This document shows positions 44,480-57,500 of a DNA stretch of 64,000 nucleotides, piece after piece. The stretch's first letter is position 1. Each line of letters begins with the position of its first letter. The notes below the pieces were generated by a model. The model made no database searches and had not been told where the DNA came from. It saw only the letters and a list, made by a program, of their open reading frames with translations. The DNA lies in contig CM043962.1 of the NCBI GenBank assembly GCA_014529385.2, forward strand, positions 43,837,598-43,901,597, written 5' to 3'. The position numbers were made by a program, and so were the translations under genes. The stretch comes from Adiantum capillus-veneris (lineage: Eukaryota; Streptophyta; Polypodiopsida; Polypodiales; Pteridaceae).

Positions 44480-44725
44480 TCTACCCAAGGAAGGGGGGAG
44501 TGTTTGTGGACATCCATTATTCACTTGCTTCCCTCTCAACCTTTCTCCCTGACCTCTTAATCTCCAATCTTAGGGAATGTATATATAAAGCCTTATACTC
44601 ACAAAAACAAGATAAAAACGTAAAAGAGCAAGAGCCATAACACAAATCATAAAAACAAATTATGCACAAGAACACGACCCTTGTAATATTTGCACTCTAA
44701 CCATCATCTATTTGCGTGTACAGAT
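44480..44725 (+). other. E4 spacer after pol
   Basis: It contains AAGGAAGGGGGGAG (44490-44503), a purine tract like the true PPT at 46507; a similar run occurs inside the ORF at 44176. These could serve as extra plus-strand primers. The sequence TTTGCGTGTACAG just before 44724 is a good splice-acceptor match. Confidence 0.5.
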
Positions 44726-45148
44726 ATGGCTAGTACGCTAGAGTCATCCACTCCTGCCTTGGGTGAGAGGTACCCTCGTTACTTTTCACAAATATTTCAC
44801 ATGGTCTTTCCAGTGCTTGCATGTGAATGGGATTTGATAGGTACGCTACCATGTGAGAGGAATTTTGAGGAGTTAGAATGGCTGATACGTCTCTTGACTA
44901 CGTCTGATCCATACTTAGTAGAGAGCGTTTCTCCCATTGCACAAGCCTACCCTTTTGACCAAGATGACTATAGGCGTCTAGTGACCTTCTTAGTAAACAT
45001 GGGCACCTATGATGAAAAAGAAAATTTACAAGACTACACGGATGGTACATATGATCTCATGGATGATGACTTTGTTTATCTCGACGACGAGGATAGGGGT
45101 TTAGCCTTAGGGTTTCCCCCCAACCTCTACAATATCCTATTCCCTTGA
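44726..45148 (+). CDS. E4 small ORF in env position, unknown function
   Basis: A 140-codon intact ORF starting MASTLESSTPALGERY. The product is acidic (C-terminal third rich in Asp: DYTDGTYDLMDDDFVYLDDED) with a helical, hydrophobic middle (FHMVFPVLACEW, LEWLIRLL). No signal peptide, clear membrane segment or Cys pattern is seen, so it does not look like an envelope glycoprotein. It is separate from pol and preceded by an acceptor-like TGTACAG, which would suit expression from a spliced RNA. I recognise no family. Staying open while pol is broken may hint at selection or at recent origin. Confidence 0.6.
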   Translation: MASTLESSTPALGERYPRYFSQIFHMVFPVLACEWDLIGTLPCERNFEELEWLIRLLTTSDPYLVESVSPIAQAYPFDQDDYRRLVTFLVNMGTYDEKENLQDYTDGTYDLMDDDFVYLDDEDRGLALGFPPNLYNILFP

Positions 45149-46506
45149 CTCTCTAGGGGAGTGCAAATAATTACGTTAGGGTTCCTTATGTTTTTTGTTG
45201 TGTTCAATAAGTGTTGGTACCTTTTCCCACTAATGTGCCTCCTAAAGGTATTCCTTTTGTTTCCTAGTGTGTACAGGAGCGTGTTGCTATTGATAGGATT
45301 TGGACCTTCATGAAATCTTTATCTCGACTCACTCTTCAAATCAAGCACGACCATCGACACAAACAGGTGTTTCTTGTCCATTAGCATTGCCCCTTATCTT
45401 TTTTGCATCTATGATTGTTTGCTTTGATTGTGATTGGTAGGATAATATCCAGCACATTTGCTTAGTAACAAACATTTAATTCAATGTAATTTTTTGTCAT
45501 AATGACTTATCTAGGTTTAAAAATCAACCAGTCCGACTAAGCTAGTGTGACCAAGTTAGGTGTTAGAGATCTTCTCTTAATACCATGGGGAATGCCTTCC
45601 TAATAATCAATGGTTACTTAGGTTCTTAATCCGATTTAGGCAGCATTGTGTGAAATGTATTAGGGATTTCTAGTGGGCTTGACCCTATTGACCTTTCGCT
45701 TAAGTATTATAAAGGGAGTTTACTAGTGTGATGAGCCTGGGGAGGTGTATCAGTGTTATATGATCCCCCAAAGTTACAAAATTAAAATGATGAAAATGAA
45801 CAAACAAAAAATCAAAGTGCCACAATGTAAAATCTTAAGCTGGAAGAGAAATCTCAGCTTGATTTGGTACTTCACTCACATGTATTGCCTATGGTACTAG
45901 AGCCCTAGAGGTTCCCAGTGTGGGCACTTTTCCTTGAAAAGCAAAAAACCCAAGGCATACAAAATAAGCACACACATCAAATTGAATCACTGTGAAAACA
46001 CTTTGGGGGGTCAAAGCAAAGGTAATTAGTTAGGCGATGATTTCATGAGAAATTCCTTTTATCGTAGCTTAACTACAAGGTCCTCTAGGTATAGCCTCTA
46101 GTCAGCCCTCGAACATGAAATACTTGGCTCTCGCGATTAAACAACTTAATTAACCAGAGAAAATTAAGAAGCTTACCCATGGTATTAATAGTCGATCTCT
46201 AGTGCCTTTCGACCGTTAAATTAGCGACCTCATACTTGTTTAATTTTTTACCTTTACATCTGTTTATGCATTTGATTACATTGCAATTTAATGCTTATTG
46301 CTGACAAATTGTTTAAAATTCTGTTACCAATCAATTGTCTACCTAAAATTGCATATGCTTTTTAATCGCTTATGAAAATGCAACTACTGTGCAATGTTGT
46401 TTGATTTTGCAGTGACTAATGAAGGCTAAGGACATTCATCTCAAATGCTCTTCCACCTCGACCAACAAGCTTCAACTCAATAGCTTCCGAGGACGGAATC
46501 TACATC
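45149..46506 (+). other. E4 3' untranslated region
   Basis: 1.36 kb without ORFs over 60 codons, AT-rich, no repeat or RNA gene recognised. Confidence 0.6.
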
Positions 46507-46519
46507 AGGAAGGGGGGCA
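46507..46519 (+). other. Polypurine tract of E4
   Basis: AGGAAGGGGGGCA directly before the 3' LTR (TGTTAACC). Confidence 0.9.
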
Positions 46520-46843
46520 TGTTAACCCTCACGGCTCACGGACACCCTATCACCTACGAGACGGATGTTGTAACCTACGGTGGACATTGTATTATTTATT
46601 TGGTAGAGTCAGGTACCGGGCTTGTCGGTCCAATAGGAAAAGGGTAAGAGTGATCGCCGATGAGAGGCGCACTCTAACTGGAACATTCAAGGGATTAGTT
46701 GGCTAAGCATGGGCACCCAAGTGTGAATGGGGTGAGCTCATATAAAAGCCAACTAAACCTAAAATTCACTCATTCTCTCATTTGTGCAATAGAAGAGTGC
46801 TCTTGCTCCATCTCCATCTCCATCTTCTTCTTCTTCACCTCCT

Positions 46844-46929
<86 letters not shown>

Positions 46930-47164
46930 CGATCGAGCATTGCGGTGGCACGACGGCGGTGAAGCGGTTGAGCGCGACGTAGCGACGTCTCCTTCTTCTT
47001 CGCGGCGATGAATCCTCCACGGCAGGAGCATAGAGCGGTGAGTTACACACCATTGCCCTCTTTTGAGCTTACTAGTTAAGCTAGTTGTGTGCTTGGAGCC
47101 GTCTATGGCTCGCACACAGTGTTAGGCAAGGCCCTTGCTTCGACAATGCGGCAAGGAGCGCACA
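46520..47164 (+). mobile_element. E4 3' LTR
   Basis: 645 bp, about 97% identical to 32190-32842 outside the microsatellite. TATA box at 46741-46748. The (TG)n tract (46844-46919) is interrupted by one ATG, and the GA run is shorter than in the left LTR. Followed by the ACTTT duplication. Confidence 0.95.
46844..46929. repeat. (TG)n(GA)n microsatellite in E4 3' LTR
   Basis: TG tract to 46919 and a short GA run to 46929, matching the tract in the 5' LTR. Confidence 0.97.
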
Positions 47165-47169
47165 ACTTT
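47165..47169. repeat. Right target-site duplication of E4
   Basis: ACTTT, identical to 32185-32189. Confidence 0.92.
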
Positions 47170-47710
47170 ATTGATGGGGGTGACTGGGGAGGTGTAGAAC
47201 TGAGGGAATGGAGGTAGTTGCAGGGGAAGGTAGGGGTAATGGGACTGGTGGACTTCTACTTTGGCACGAAGGGTTGACGCTTCCTATGCTAGTACTTCAG
47301 GGGACTTAGTAGTGGGCTTTGACTCTCTTTTGACTGTCTTGTATGTGTCATGCAGTAACCAAACTCCCACCCAAGCTTTGGGCATGAAGAACTTGTAATA
47401 CTCTCAAAATTGGTCCAATCGCCACTAAACCAAGGCGAGTGGCTGGACCACTTGGCTAGACTTGGACGAGAGAGACTGGACCAAGGCAAGAAACTGGATC
47501 ACTTGGCTAGGACAAGAAAGGACTAGACCAGGCCAAGAGACTACTAGACCAGGATGAGAGACTAGACCAGCAGGTCTAGAACTAAGCGAGTCGAGGTGAA
47601 ACTCTACAAATAGAGAGCTAAACCCAACAGAGCTAGACAGATAGAGAGTTGAAAGCCAGTAGCTTCTCGACTTGACTCTGCTCTCTACACGGAGTGAGAT
47701 TTCAATTGAG
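47170..47710 (-). other. E3 leader
   Basis: E3 sequence on the far side of E4. It contains repeated GGACTAGACCAGG/GAGACTGGACCA-like motifs (47440-47580). No ORF is supported. Confidence 0.6.
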
Positions 47711-47728
47711 GTCCCACCGGGCGTGCCA
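47711..47728 (-). other. Primer-binding site of E3 (probable)
   Basis: On the minus strand this reads TGGCACGCCCGGTGGGAC, four bases from the LTR edge. The position is right and the TGG start is typical; I am not sure which tRNA it pairs with. Confidence 0.6.
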
Positions 47729-47732
47729 AAAA

Positions 47733-47919
47733 TGAGAGCACCTGTAGTGAGAAGATAATGTGTCGTGCTCTCTATGGTGGGTGCTCCTCAGTGCAGTGTG
47801 TATGAGATCTCACTCCACAGAAGGAAAACACAAAAGACAATGAAGAACATGCAACAATAGCAAGACATCAGTCGTGAAACCTGAACAGTATGAACATTGA
47901 CTAAGTCAAAGAGACCAAC
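47733..47919 (-). mobile_element. E3 5' LTR fragment
   Basis: It matches 24870-25055 (shared: GTGGGTGCTCCTCAGTGCAG and GCAAGACATCAGTCGTGAAA). It is cut at 47919, where gag of E5 begins, so U3 and most of the LTR are lost. Confidence 0.8.
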
Positions 47920-48141
47920 ATCAAGAGGCCTCCTAAGCTCTTTCTCCTCTTGGAGAGGAAGGGAAATCCCATAAACATGAAGTTGTTGAGTAACTTCGAC
48001 TTGCAAAGCAGGGTTGCCCATAGCTTGCTGCAACCTAGTAACAAGGTAATTAACAAACATGGGGGCATCATCATTAGCACCTTCATGTGCAAAATCAAAG
48101 TTATCAATGTTCATTATGCTCTCTTGGTTATTGTCAGCCAT
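47920..48141 (-). pseudogene. E5 gag N-terminal fragment
   Basis: 74 codons beginning MADNNQESIMNIDNF, starting at 48141 and cut at the E3 junction. It is acidic and then helical (YLVTRLQQAMGNPALQ). Its place, about 380 bp after an iMet PBS, marks it as the start of a retroelement gag. Too short to assign to copia or gypsy. Confidence 0.6.
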
Positions 48142-48521
48142 GCTAATTATACTTATGTATAGAATTACTTTTTGCTTTGATACCCTCAAAAAACTTAGTT
48201 CCTACTCTTCTTTACCTTTGAAAATCAATTCTCAAGCAGCCACACCCGTGGTTTAGACACTGTTGATTGAAACGACTAGTGGAGAGGGTCTAACATTGCT
48301 CGGTTGATTATGGTTCTTGTTGAGCTTTCTCGTAGCTCAATAATGGTTAAGCCAAAGGCAAGCCCCGAGAGGCTCCAATTTTAAGACTATAGTTCCCAAC
48401 GGTGTACCTCAAGCTAAGATAATAGATCCCTGTCCCACTTACCATATTGCAATAAACATGTCAAACCTTTCATGGACAACTTAAGGACCTCTCTTCTTAA
48501 GCAAGAAAAGAGAAACCAATG
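48142..48521 (-). other. E5 leader
   Basis: Non-coding stretch between the PBS and the gag start of E5. Confidence 0.55.
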
Positions 48522-48533
48522 GCTCTGATACCA
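48522..48533 (-). other. Primer-binding site of E5
   Basis: On the minus strand this is a perfect TGGTATCAGAGC (iMet), one base from the LTR that starts with TGTAATG at 48535. Confidence 0.85.
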
Positions 48534-48534
48534 A

Positions 48535-49500
<966 letters not shown>

Positions 49501-50984
49501 GGCAACATGAAGACGAGCTTGACATGTGTCCTTTGTTGCCTCCTTGGTCTAGGCTTGCCTTGTGTGAAGGTGTGTGTGTTCTCTCTCATCCCCCTACTTG
49601 TAGGGCTCGCCCCCTCCTTGTAGGGATCCTTGTTGACTTTTGTGACACCTCAAGCCCCTCAACCTTGGGCCCAGTTCCCACCACAAGCTCGGTCCTTAAG
49701 CCCCTCAAGCTTGGGTTGGGTTCCCACCTCAAGTACAACCATAGCATCTCAAGCATGACAAGCACCTCAAGCATCTCAATCTTCAAGCACCTCAGTCATA
49801 AAGCACCTCAATCATCAAGCACGTCAAGCTTGGACCGAGTTCCCACCTCAAGCACATCCCTAGCTTACCTAAGGTCCAAGGCTTTTCACACTAACTATTG
49901 GAGGTCTTTAATGAAGTTAACCCTAAGGTCTTTTAAGCTCCATTAGCTAGCCTTGCTCTTTGACAGATCATCTCTCATTTGGACCCCTTTAACCTTGGCC
50001 CCATGTTAAGATAGATCCATAAGCACATGTTTATATTCTAACCCTTATTCCTGTTTATTCTCCCATATTAAATAATCAGTTTAATATGAGAAAATCATTT
50101 GGGTTGGTTAGATATTAGATTTTATGACATGGTGTATGGCTGAGGAGTAGGCACAAATTAACTTTGAACTAATGTTGGTATTAAGTCACTTGGATCAGAA
50201 GGGGTGGTGGCCTTCTGATCAAAATGATACAAATGTAGATATCTATTTAAGATCTATTAAAAATTGGGCTATATAGAAACCATACATATAATAACTACCA
50301 TAATTCAAAAGGATAATGGCGCTTTTTACAAGCTTTAATAATATTTTTTTATAGAATTGAAATACATGCACACTTTGGACGTTTGTTTAAGTAAAAAAAG
50401 TTGTAAGTTGGACATGGATAACAACTGATATAGTCCGTTGACACCTGTAAAACACATTCAAGTCTAATTATTTGTTGTCTTGTTTGAATGGATGTAGGTG
50501 AGGAATCTATCCTTTCTTGGATTTTTTTTGGCTTAAAGCAAATGTCTATCCTTGCATACCAGGCGCTTGTCATTTCTTGGAACATACACTTTAAATTGAC
50601 CACTGTACTTCTACACTAGAATGAGACCTCATTCTGATAGCAATGTAAAAAAATAGATCTAAGAATGACTTATCTTTGTACTAATCATTGTCACTTGTCT
50701 AAAGCCAACTGTCTTTAGAAATGAAATGTTCATTTATGTTGTATTATTTAGGTAAAACAACTACACACACTCACATACACCTCTCCGAACTTGATTGCAC
50801 ATTTTCAGTCATGACTTAGACCTATGCACTTTCCTCTCCTAGCCGCAATGAGGGCTCTCCATTACAATTCTCATCACTAGGATCTTTGAGCATCAAGAAT
50901 CACTTATTAGTCCCAACCCCACACATAGTACATCACATGTATCTTTGGTCTCATAGGTCATATTTGACCTCTGAGGACAATAAT

Positions 50985-50988
<4 letters not shown>
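49501..50988. repeat. Non-coding; CCTCAAGC-type degenerate repeats at 49640-49870
   Basis: Between 49640 and 49870 the motifs CACCTCAAGC, CCCCTCAAGCTTGG and GTTCCCACCTCAAG recur irregularly. The rest is AT-rich without gene or element recognised. It may include the U3 of E5. Confidence 0.55.

Positions 50989-51062
<74 letters not shown>
50989..51062. repeat. (CT)n microsatellite
   Basis: A 74-bp uninterrupted CT tract. Confidence 0.97.
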
Positions 51063-51064
<2 letters not shown>

Positions 51065-52098
51065 TGATTCTTTGTTAAGTAGTCTAGCAATGCCGACATC
51101 TAGCTGTATAGATGCATGCATCACATTTCATGGAAGGCAGACATTGATACCCCTCAAATTAAAAGAGAGTCAAGCAATTTGCGTTGGGTATAGTGCATCA
51201 ATAAAATGAGCCCAAGGTCCAATATGGCCGAGGTTGGTCTTATGACTGTCACAGTATTGCATCATAGCAAAGAAGAAATATGAAAGCATATTCATGGCTA
51301 AAGAAGAAGAACAAGGCGATGAAGTGTAGCAAGAGGTAATATCTGCACCTTGAAAGTTGGAGGTCTTGAGGTGGTAGAATGATGCAATCTGCCATTACCT
51401 ACTGCAAGAGAGGAGGTAGAGACTACCTCTTGCTATCAAATAATACCTATAATTTGTCTAGGGTATGAGGATCTGTTGACCCCCCAAGCTGGCTTGGGTG
51501 CTATATGCACATTCAGGTCATTGTGACAAATGCACGTGTTGCCCATGCCAAGTAGCTTGATTAAGTACGCCATTGTTGTCTGCTTGGGCAATGACATTTA
51601 TCCATCACACTTCCATAGTTGATGCCCATTTGCCATCTTATATTTTTTTGCTCCCGTATGTCTCCTATCTTCCTGTGTTGACACATATATGCACTACCAC
51701 ACACATGTCCTTTCCTCGACTTATTGACTCTCGCATAAAGCTCCTCCGACGTGAGTTCGATGTGTTACATCACCTTCAAGATCTACAATGTCGTCAATGG
51801 TGGGCTTTTGCCTATGCATGCATCACCATATATCAATAAAGATAACACATTGTTATGTTCATTTATTACCCTGGTATGGAGATGGTTTTGTATAGTGTGC
51901 CACTAAACACAACATGCTAAATAGACCTAGCAATCTAGTATCCCCAACACGTCCGTTCCATTCACATTGGCTAGTCTGCCCCTACCATGTCCATTCCATT
52001 CACCCTGAACAATTCACCCCTACCACATTTGCCTTATGTGTATTTCTGAAGAAAGCTATCAACCTTAATACCTTTAGGTTTCCTTCCCATGGTTACTT

Positions 52099-52101
<3 letters not shown>
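51063..52101. other. Unannotated intergenic sequence
   Basis: Short random frames only (longest 88 codons). No domain, RNA gene or element end seen. Confidence 0.5.

Positions 52102-52147
<46 letters not shown>
52102..52147. repeat. (GA)n microsatellite
   Basis: A 46-bp GA tract. Confidence 0.97.
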
Positions 52148-52149
<2 letters not shown>

Positions 52150-52387
52150 GCAGGTGGAAAATCATGGTGAAAGTGCAAACATCATCACCAAGTTGATGCT
52201 CCACTCATGAAGCTCCCCCCCTCTCTCTCTATCTCTCTCTATGGTGCTTTAGCTTTGCCCTCTCTTGCCTCTTCAACTCCCCTTCTTCGCGTCTCCGGCT
52301 CTGCTCCCAATACATTCAAGTGCAACCACCACCGTTGTCAAGCACCTTTGCAGACCGAAACCAGACCGAAACCACACAAAGGCACCA

Positions 52388-52507
52388 TCCTCTGCCGCGT
52401 GTTCCATCTGTCCTATGTGTGCCTTGCACATTTTCTAAGGCTATGGGAGATTGGGATTGTAGCACAAAGGTGTACGAAGCGTTGAGCAAGCTGTACATTA
52501 TCGCATT
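52388..52507. repeat. Duplicated segment, copy A (left flank of E7)
   Basis: It matches 59071-59199 (shared: CCTATGTGTGCCTTGCACATTT and GTAGCACAAAGGTGTAC). Copy A continues after E7 at 58778, so E7 inserted into one unit of a segmental duplication. Confidence 0.88.
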
Positions 52508-53453
52508 GTGTTGGGGTATAAAGCCCAATGTGGTCGCCCAGGTAAGTGGGCGGGCCGCCAGGTATGTACACATATTCTTTTGTAAAAACCTAATAAGAAC
52601 TCACTATGCTCTACACATTACAGTAGAGCGAGTTCACCATATCGTCGTGCTCTTCTTCTCGCACCCTCTCTCGCGTCACACTTTTGTTACGAAATAAGAC
52701 GTAGCTAAATAGATAATTGAGTAGATTACTTAATGGAGAGAGACAGATTTATATACACGAGATTATAGAGTAGAGAGAGAGAGAGAGAGAGTACACACGA
52801 TATACGTGGTTCACCCAATGTGGGCTACGTCCACGGGAAAGCAGCCACTCAATGGCTTTAGTACTTCAAAACAAGAAGTAGTTTACAAAGGGATTATACC
52901 CTTAATGGAGCTCCCGCCTTGCTTCACTCTCACCACCTCACACTCACCTTGTTGCATCAACTTCACACTATGAAATGTGTGTAGAAATGGCCTCCTTTTA
53001 TAGGCCAAAAGGGCTGCCCTCTCTTATGAGAGACAGCCATGTGTAGCCGCCCTTGTGCGAATAAGTCCAAATCGGACCCTCCAATCCGCCCATGTGTGGC
53101 CGCCCTTGAGAAGACAAGTCCGCTTTTGAATTCGGCCACCGGCCACCGGCCATTGACTTCCGACCACCGACCACTGACTACCGGCCACCGGCCAACTGAC
53201 CGGTTGTTTTCCGACCACTTTCCGGCCGCCGGCCGGCCATAATATTCCGGCGAAAAAAAAAGTCTCGGGGGCGGAGCTTTAAAGTTGCCCCTGATTCTTG
53301 TCCATGAAAATTTTGGTTTCCGATGAGTGATTTTCCTTCACGCACGATGGCTTCTCCTCATAATGGGGGCCTTACAAATGTGCGCTTTTACCAAAGAAAA
53401 TTACAAGGGTAAATCAGGCTCCATACTTAAAAACTTCCGCTCGTACTCCTTCA
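52508..53453 (+). mobile_element. E7 5' LTR, split by an insertion
   Basis: LTR sequence is 52508-52683 and 53437-53453, together 193 bp; 52684-53436 is inserted. A TATA-like TATAAAG lies at 52515-52521. A perfect splice-donor consensus CAGGTAAGT is at 52538-52546, repeated in the right LTR at 58616-58624. Confidence 0.93.
52684..53431 (-). mobile_element. Insertion in E7 left LTR, possible solo LTR
   Basis: About 750 bp, flanked by CACTT (52679-52683) and AACTT (53432-53436), a 5-bp duplication with one mismatch. It contains a GA tract (52771-52791), a minus-strand TATA-like TATAAAAGG (52996-53004) and GC-rich CCGGCCA-type repeats (53138-53240). It has no ORF of note. The size, the duplication and the promoter-like box suggest a solo LTR in reverse; its right end lacks a clear CA. 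Confidence 0.6.
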
Positions 53454-53455
53454 AC

Positions 53456-53467
53456 TGGTATCAGAGC
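53456..53467 (+). other. Primer-binding site of E7
   Basis: A perfect TGGTATCAGAGC (iMet), two bases after the LTR. Confidence 0.93.
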
Positions 53468-54552
53468 TCAGATCGAGGCTCGGGGCAGCACTGCAGGAGG
53501 CTAGAGTCACCAGCTCAGATTGGAGTGAAATTCGACAGGCAAAGACATAGCCCCAAATCCTGTGGGAGATCTTGCAAGGCTTGGTGTTCTCAGAATTTCA
53601 TTCTGAGGTCATCTCGGCCACCGCTCGGCTTCGACAAAGTTCTGCGCAGGCAATTTTTGACTACGTGGTCTCGGCGGGTGCAGATCCGACTCTGCAAATT
53701 TGGGGTTTCGGCCTACGACTGCAGGTGATGAGGATATCGGCACTCCCAGAGTGCTGATTTGTGGCTGTCTACACATCGAAGGACGGCTCACAGTTCTTGG
53801 AGGCGTGTCACATACGACACGGGCGCATCTACACATAGACTGTAGGCGACATCCACTAGTTCATCAGGTAGCTTGTGTTTGCTGCTTGATATTCCAGATT
53901 TCATCCTGACATTGCAGGTACTTCCACATGGGATGTATTGTCAGAGATGATGTATGTCTGTTGAGGGTTTGCTGGCTGTGAGTCACGCAGCAAACAACCG
54001 CCGTAGCGGTTACAACATATAGTGGGAAATTTGTGGATGTATGACTTTGTGGGAAGTCTATGTACTGTCAGATTTACTGCAGCCTTTGTTGAGGGTCGAG
54101 TGAGGTTTTATTGAGCTGGGGGATTCTCGAATGTTGAGATCCTTTCGGTGATACAGGTCTTGGAGCGATCCCTCGAGCACCCTTAGATAGGCAGCTAGGA
54201 TGTATTGACTATGAGTTAGACAATTGGGATTGCATCTTTGCTTTACTGCTGTTGAGGCATTGTCGCAGTCTATGCTTACAGGACAGTGATAGGACAGTGA
54301 GAGACAGTACAGGTGCAGGACAGGTTTACCCACAGCTTACAGTGTTAGAGAGACAATGGTTTTTTGAGCTGTTTTTTGGTCTGTTTTTTGAGTACACCAG
54401 AGCCATTTTACAAAGGAGACTCTGCCAAAATTTATGCAGAATTTGAAGCTTTCTTGGTTCATTTGACAGGTTGATATTGGTTCAGAGGTCAGTTTACAGG
54501 GGAAACTCTACCGAATTTTTCCTAGGAAAGTAAACTACTGTGAAGCGTAGCT
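53468..54552 (+). other. E7 leader
   Basis: 1.1 kb between PBS and gag without a credible ORF. No conserved structure recognised. Confidence 0.7.
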
Positions 54553-57500
54553 ATGGCTGGATCACAGGACACTGCTCTTTACAATATCAAGAAGCTGGAT
54601 GGAACCAATTTCCCATTGTGGAAGAAGCAGATTTGGCACGTGTTGGTACAAAAGAAGCAGATAAAACCTATAAAGCTCAAGCGGATAAAACCAGAAGATA
54701 TGGACGAAGATGAATGGAACGAAATGGATGAATTGGCACTTCCTACCATTATGCTGACTTTGGCAGAAAGCGTTTACTTCAATGTAGCAGATGAGATGTC
54801 GGCTTATCAAGCATGGACAAAGCTGAGTGATCTTTATGAGAAGCAGAGTGCAGCTTCACAGGTATACTGGCTTAAGAAGCTTGTTGACTTGAAGATGAAA
54901 GAAGGGACCCCTATGTCCAATCATCTAAATGAATTCAACACCATCTACAGTCAGTTGTCAGCTCAAGGTGTCAAGTTTGATGAACCTGTTAGAGCTATGT
55001 TCCTGTTGATCACATTGCCGAAAAGTTGGGACACTTTTCGCACAACTTTGAGTAATTCTGCACCTCCAGATGGTTTGAACATAGCAGGTGTAGAAGAAAG
55101 TCTGCTTACTGAAGAAACCAATAGAAAGACAATGGACAAAGGCAAAGGAACAGCCTTAGTTGTCAGGGGAAGGGCCAAAGAAAAGTACAAAGGTGGAAAG
55201 AGGAATCAGTCTCGTAGCAAGTCCCGCATTGCTAAAGGCAAGAGTGACATAGAATGCTACCATTGTGGCAAGAAGGGTCACATGAAAAGAGACTGCAGAG
55301 AATGGAAAGCAAAAAAAGGCAAAGAGAAAGCTGAAGACCATGGTGAGAAGAACAAGTCCTCAGTGAAGATTCAAGAAATAAATGTGACAAACACTGTTGC
55401 AGAGGATGACAGTCTAGTGTCAGGAGACATCTACTTCTTGAAGAATACAATGGACTCAGCTCTTCTTACAGCATCTGATGGAAATGCACTGAATGACTGG
55501 ATTATAGACTCAGGGGCATCACTTCATGTGTCTCCAAACAAGGAGTGGTTTACCTCTTATGTGACCACTAAAGATCATGTTCGGCTAGGCAATGGGCAGA
55601 CATGTGAGATCTTAGGTGTTGGAGATGTTCAATTGAAGTTTCAGAATGGCTCTTCTTTCACACTGAAGAATGTGAGACATGTTCCCGCAATTACGAAGAG
55701 CTTGATCAGCACAGGTTTACTTGATGATGCTGGCTACGTCACCACTTTTGGACAAAACATGTGGAAGATATCCAAGGGTTCTATGACAGTAGCACATGGA
55801 GTAAAGTCTGGAGGACTTTACATGATTTATGTATCAAATGTCTCTAAAAATGTGATCAATGTAACCGAGCAGCCAAACGTTTCTTTGTGGCATAGCCGGT
55901 TAGGACATATGTCCAAGAAGGGAATGGAAATCTTGTCTCGTTCTGGTTATTTGCCTGGCTTTTCATTTAATGATTTTGAATTCTGTGAACATTGTTTGTA
56001 TGGTAAGCAAACACAGCAGCCACATAAGCATAGAAGCAGTAGAAGAGATACACAATTGGCACTTCTTCATAGTGATTTGTGTGGACCTATGCCTAACCTA
56101 TCTCTAGGGGGAGCTTCTTACTTTATGACATTTATAGATGATTACTCGAGGAAAGTATGGGTTTACTTTCTCAAGCACAAGGATGAAGCGTTTACTGTTT
56201 TCAAAACGTTTGTGACACTTGTGGAGAATCAGAGTGGCAAGAAGCTTAAATGCTTACTCACTGACAATGGTGGAGAGTATGTTTCCAAGGCCTTTCAGGA
56301 CTTTTGTGAGTCAAAAGGTATAAAACGTGAACTTACTGCTCCTTACAATCCTCCTCAAAATGGTGTTGCTGAGAGGATGAATAGGACCATACAAGAGAAG
56401 GTCAGAAGTATGTTGTCTAATGCACAACTGCCAAATGGGTTTTGGGCTGAAGCTGTATCAACAGCTGTTCATCTTGTAAATAGATCTCCTAGCAAGGTTT
56501 TGCAGAAGGATTCAGTGCCAGAGATAGTATGGTCAGGCAAAATGCCCTCATACAAGCATCTCAGAGTCTTTGGCTGTGAATCATATACTCACGTTCCAAA
56601 GGAATTTAGGAACAAACTTGAGCCAAAGCGTAGAAAGTGCATCTTTCTAGGTTATGGTAATTCTGGTGAGATGGGGTACAGACTTTGGGATCCCGAATCC
56701 AGAAAGGTTATCCGCAGCAATGATGTTCACTTTAATGAATCCAAATATCATTCTAAACCAGAGAGGGTTGAGGAGATTAGAAGAGTTGTCTTCCAAGAAG
56801 ATGGACCTGCACGTGCAAGACAAAATGTCAGGGCTCAAGGACATGATAGATTGGAACCACAGGTTGTGGCTGAGCCTGAGCCACCTATTGTGCGTAGATC
56901 TGGACGTATCACGCGACCTCCTGATAGGTTTGTTCCTTCTATGAACTATGTCATGTTGACTGATTGCAATGAGCCTTCATGTTACAAGGAAGCAGTGCAA
57001 ATGAAGGACTCCGGGAATTGGCAATTGGCCATGCAGTCAGAGATGACAACTCTGCATAAAAACCAGACATGGAACAAAAAGGCTCTACCTTGTAAATGGG
57101 TTTACAGGTATAAGATCACCGCTCATGATAGTCAGCCAAAGTACAAAGCAAGGCTTGTTGCCAAGGGCTTTAAGCAAGAAGAAGGTATTGACTTTGATGA
57201 AGTCTTCTCTCCGGTGGTCAAGATGACTACATTGAGATGCTTTCTTGCATTGGTTGCCATATTAGATTTGGTGTTGCACCAAATGGATGTCAAGACAACG
57301 TTCTTGCATGGTTGTAGAAATTTACATGCAGCAGCCAAAAGGGTTTGTTGAGAAAGGCAAGGAAGATTTGGTATGCCAATTGTTAAAGAGTCTTTATGGC
57401 TTAAAACAATCATCGAGGGCATGGTACCATAAGTTCCACAAGTTTATGCTTTCTCAAGGCTACAAACGTAGTGAGTTCGATCACTGTCTATATACAAAGA

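Larger units (their letters stand above)
32190..47164 (+). mobile_element. E4: 15-kb Ty3/gypsy retrotransposon with unusual coding plan
   Basis: Bounded by LTRs of 653 and 645 bp, a perfect target duplication (ACTTT), a tRNA-Asp-type PBS and a polypurine tract. Outside the microsatellites the LTRs differ at about 17 of some 560 positions (my count), roughly 97% identity. Order: ORF0, gag (4 knuckles), protease, [RT fingers and palm replaced by 2.4 kb of non-coding DNA], RT tail, RNase H, integrase, second retropepsin-like domain, W-x-P-K repeats, a separate small ORF, 3' UTR. It cannot make its own RT, so its recent movement implies help from another element. It is inserted in E3. Confidence 0.95.
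24870..47919 (-). mobile_element. E3: Ty3/gypsy retrotransposon, decayed and split by E4
   Basis: E3 occupies 24870-32189 and 47170-47919; the stretch between is E4 plus one copy of its target duplication. In minus-strand order: LTR fragment, PBS-like site, leader, [E4], gag, zinc knuckle, protease, RT, minisatellite, 3' ORF, 3' LTR. RNase H and integrase are not found. Many frameshifts show it is older than E4. Its 5' LTR is cut at 47919 by E5. Confidence 0.75.
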
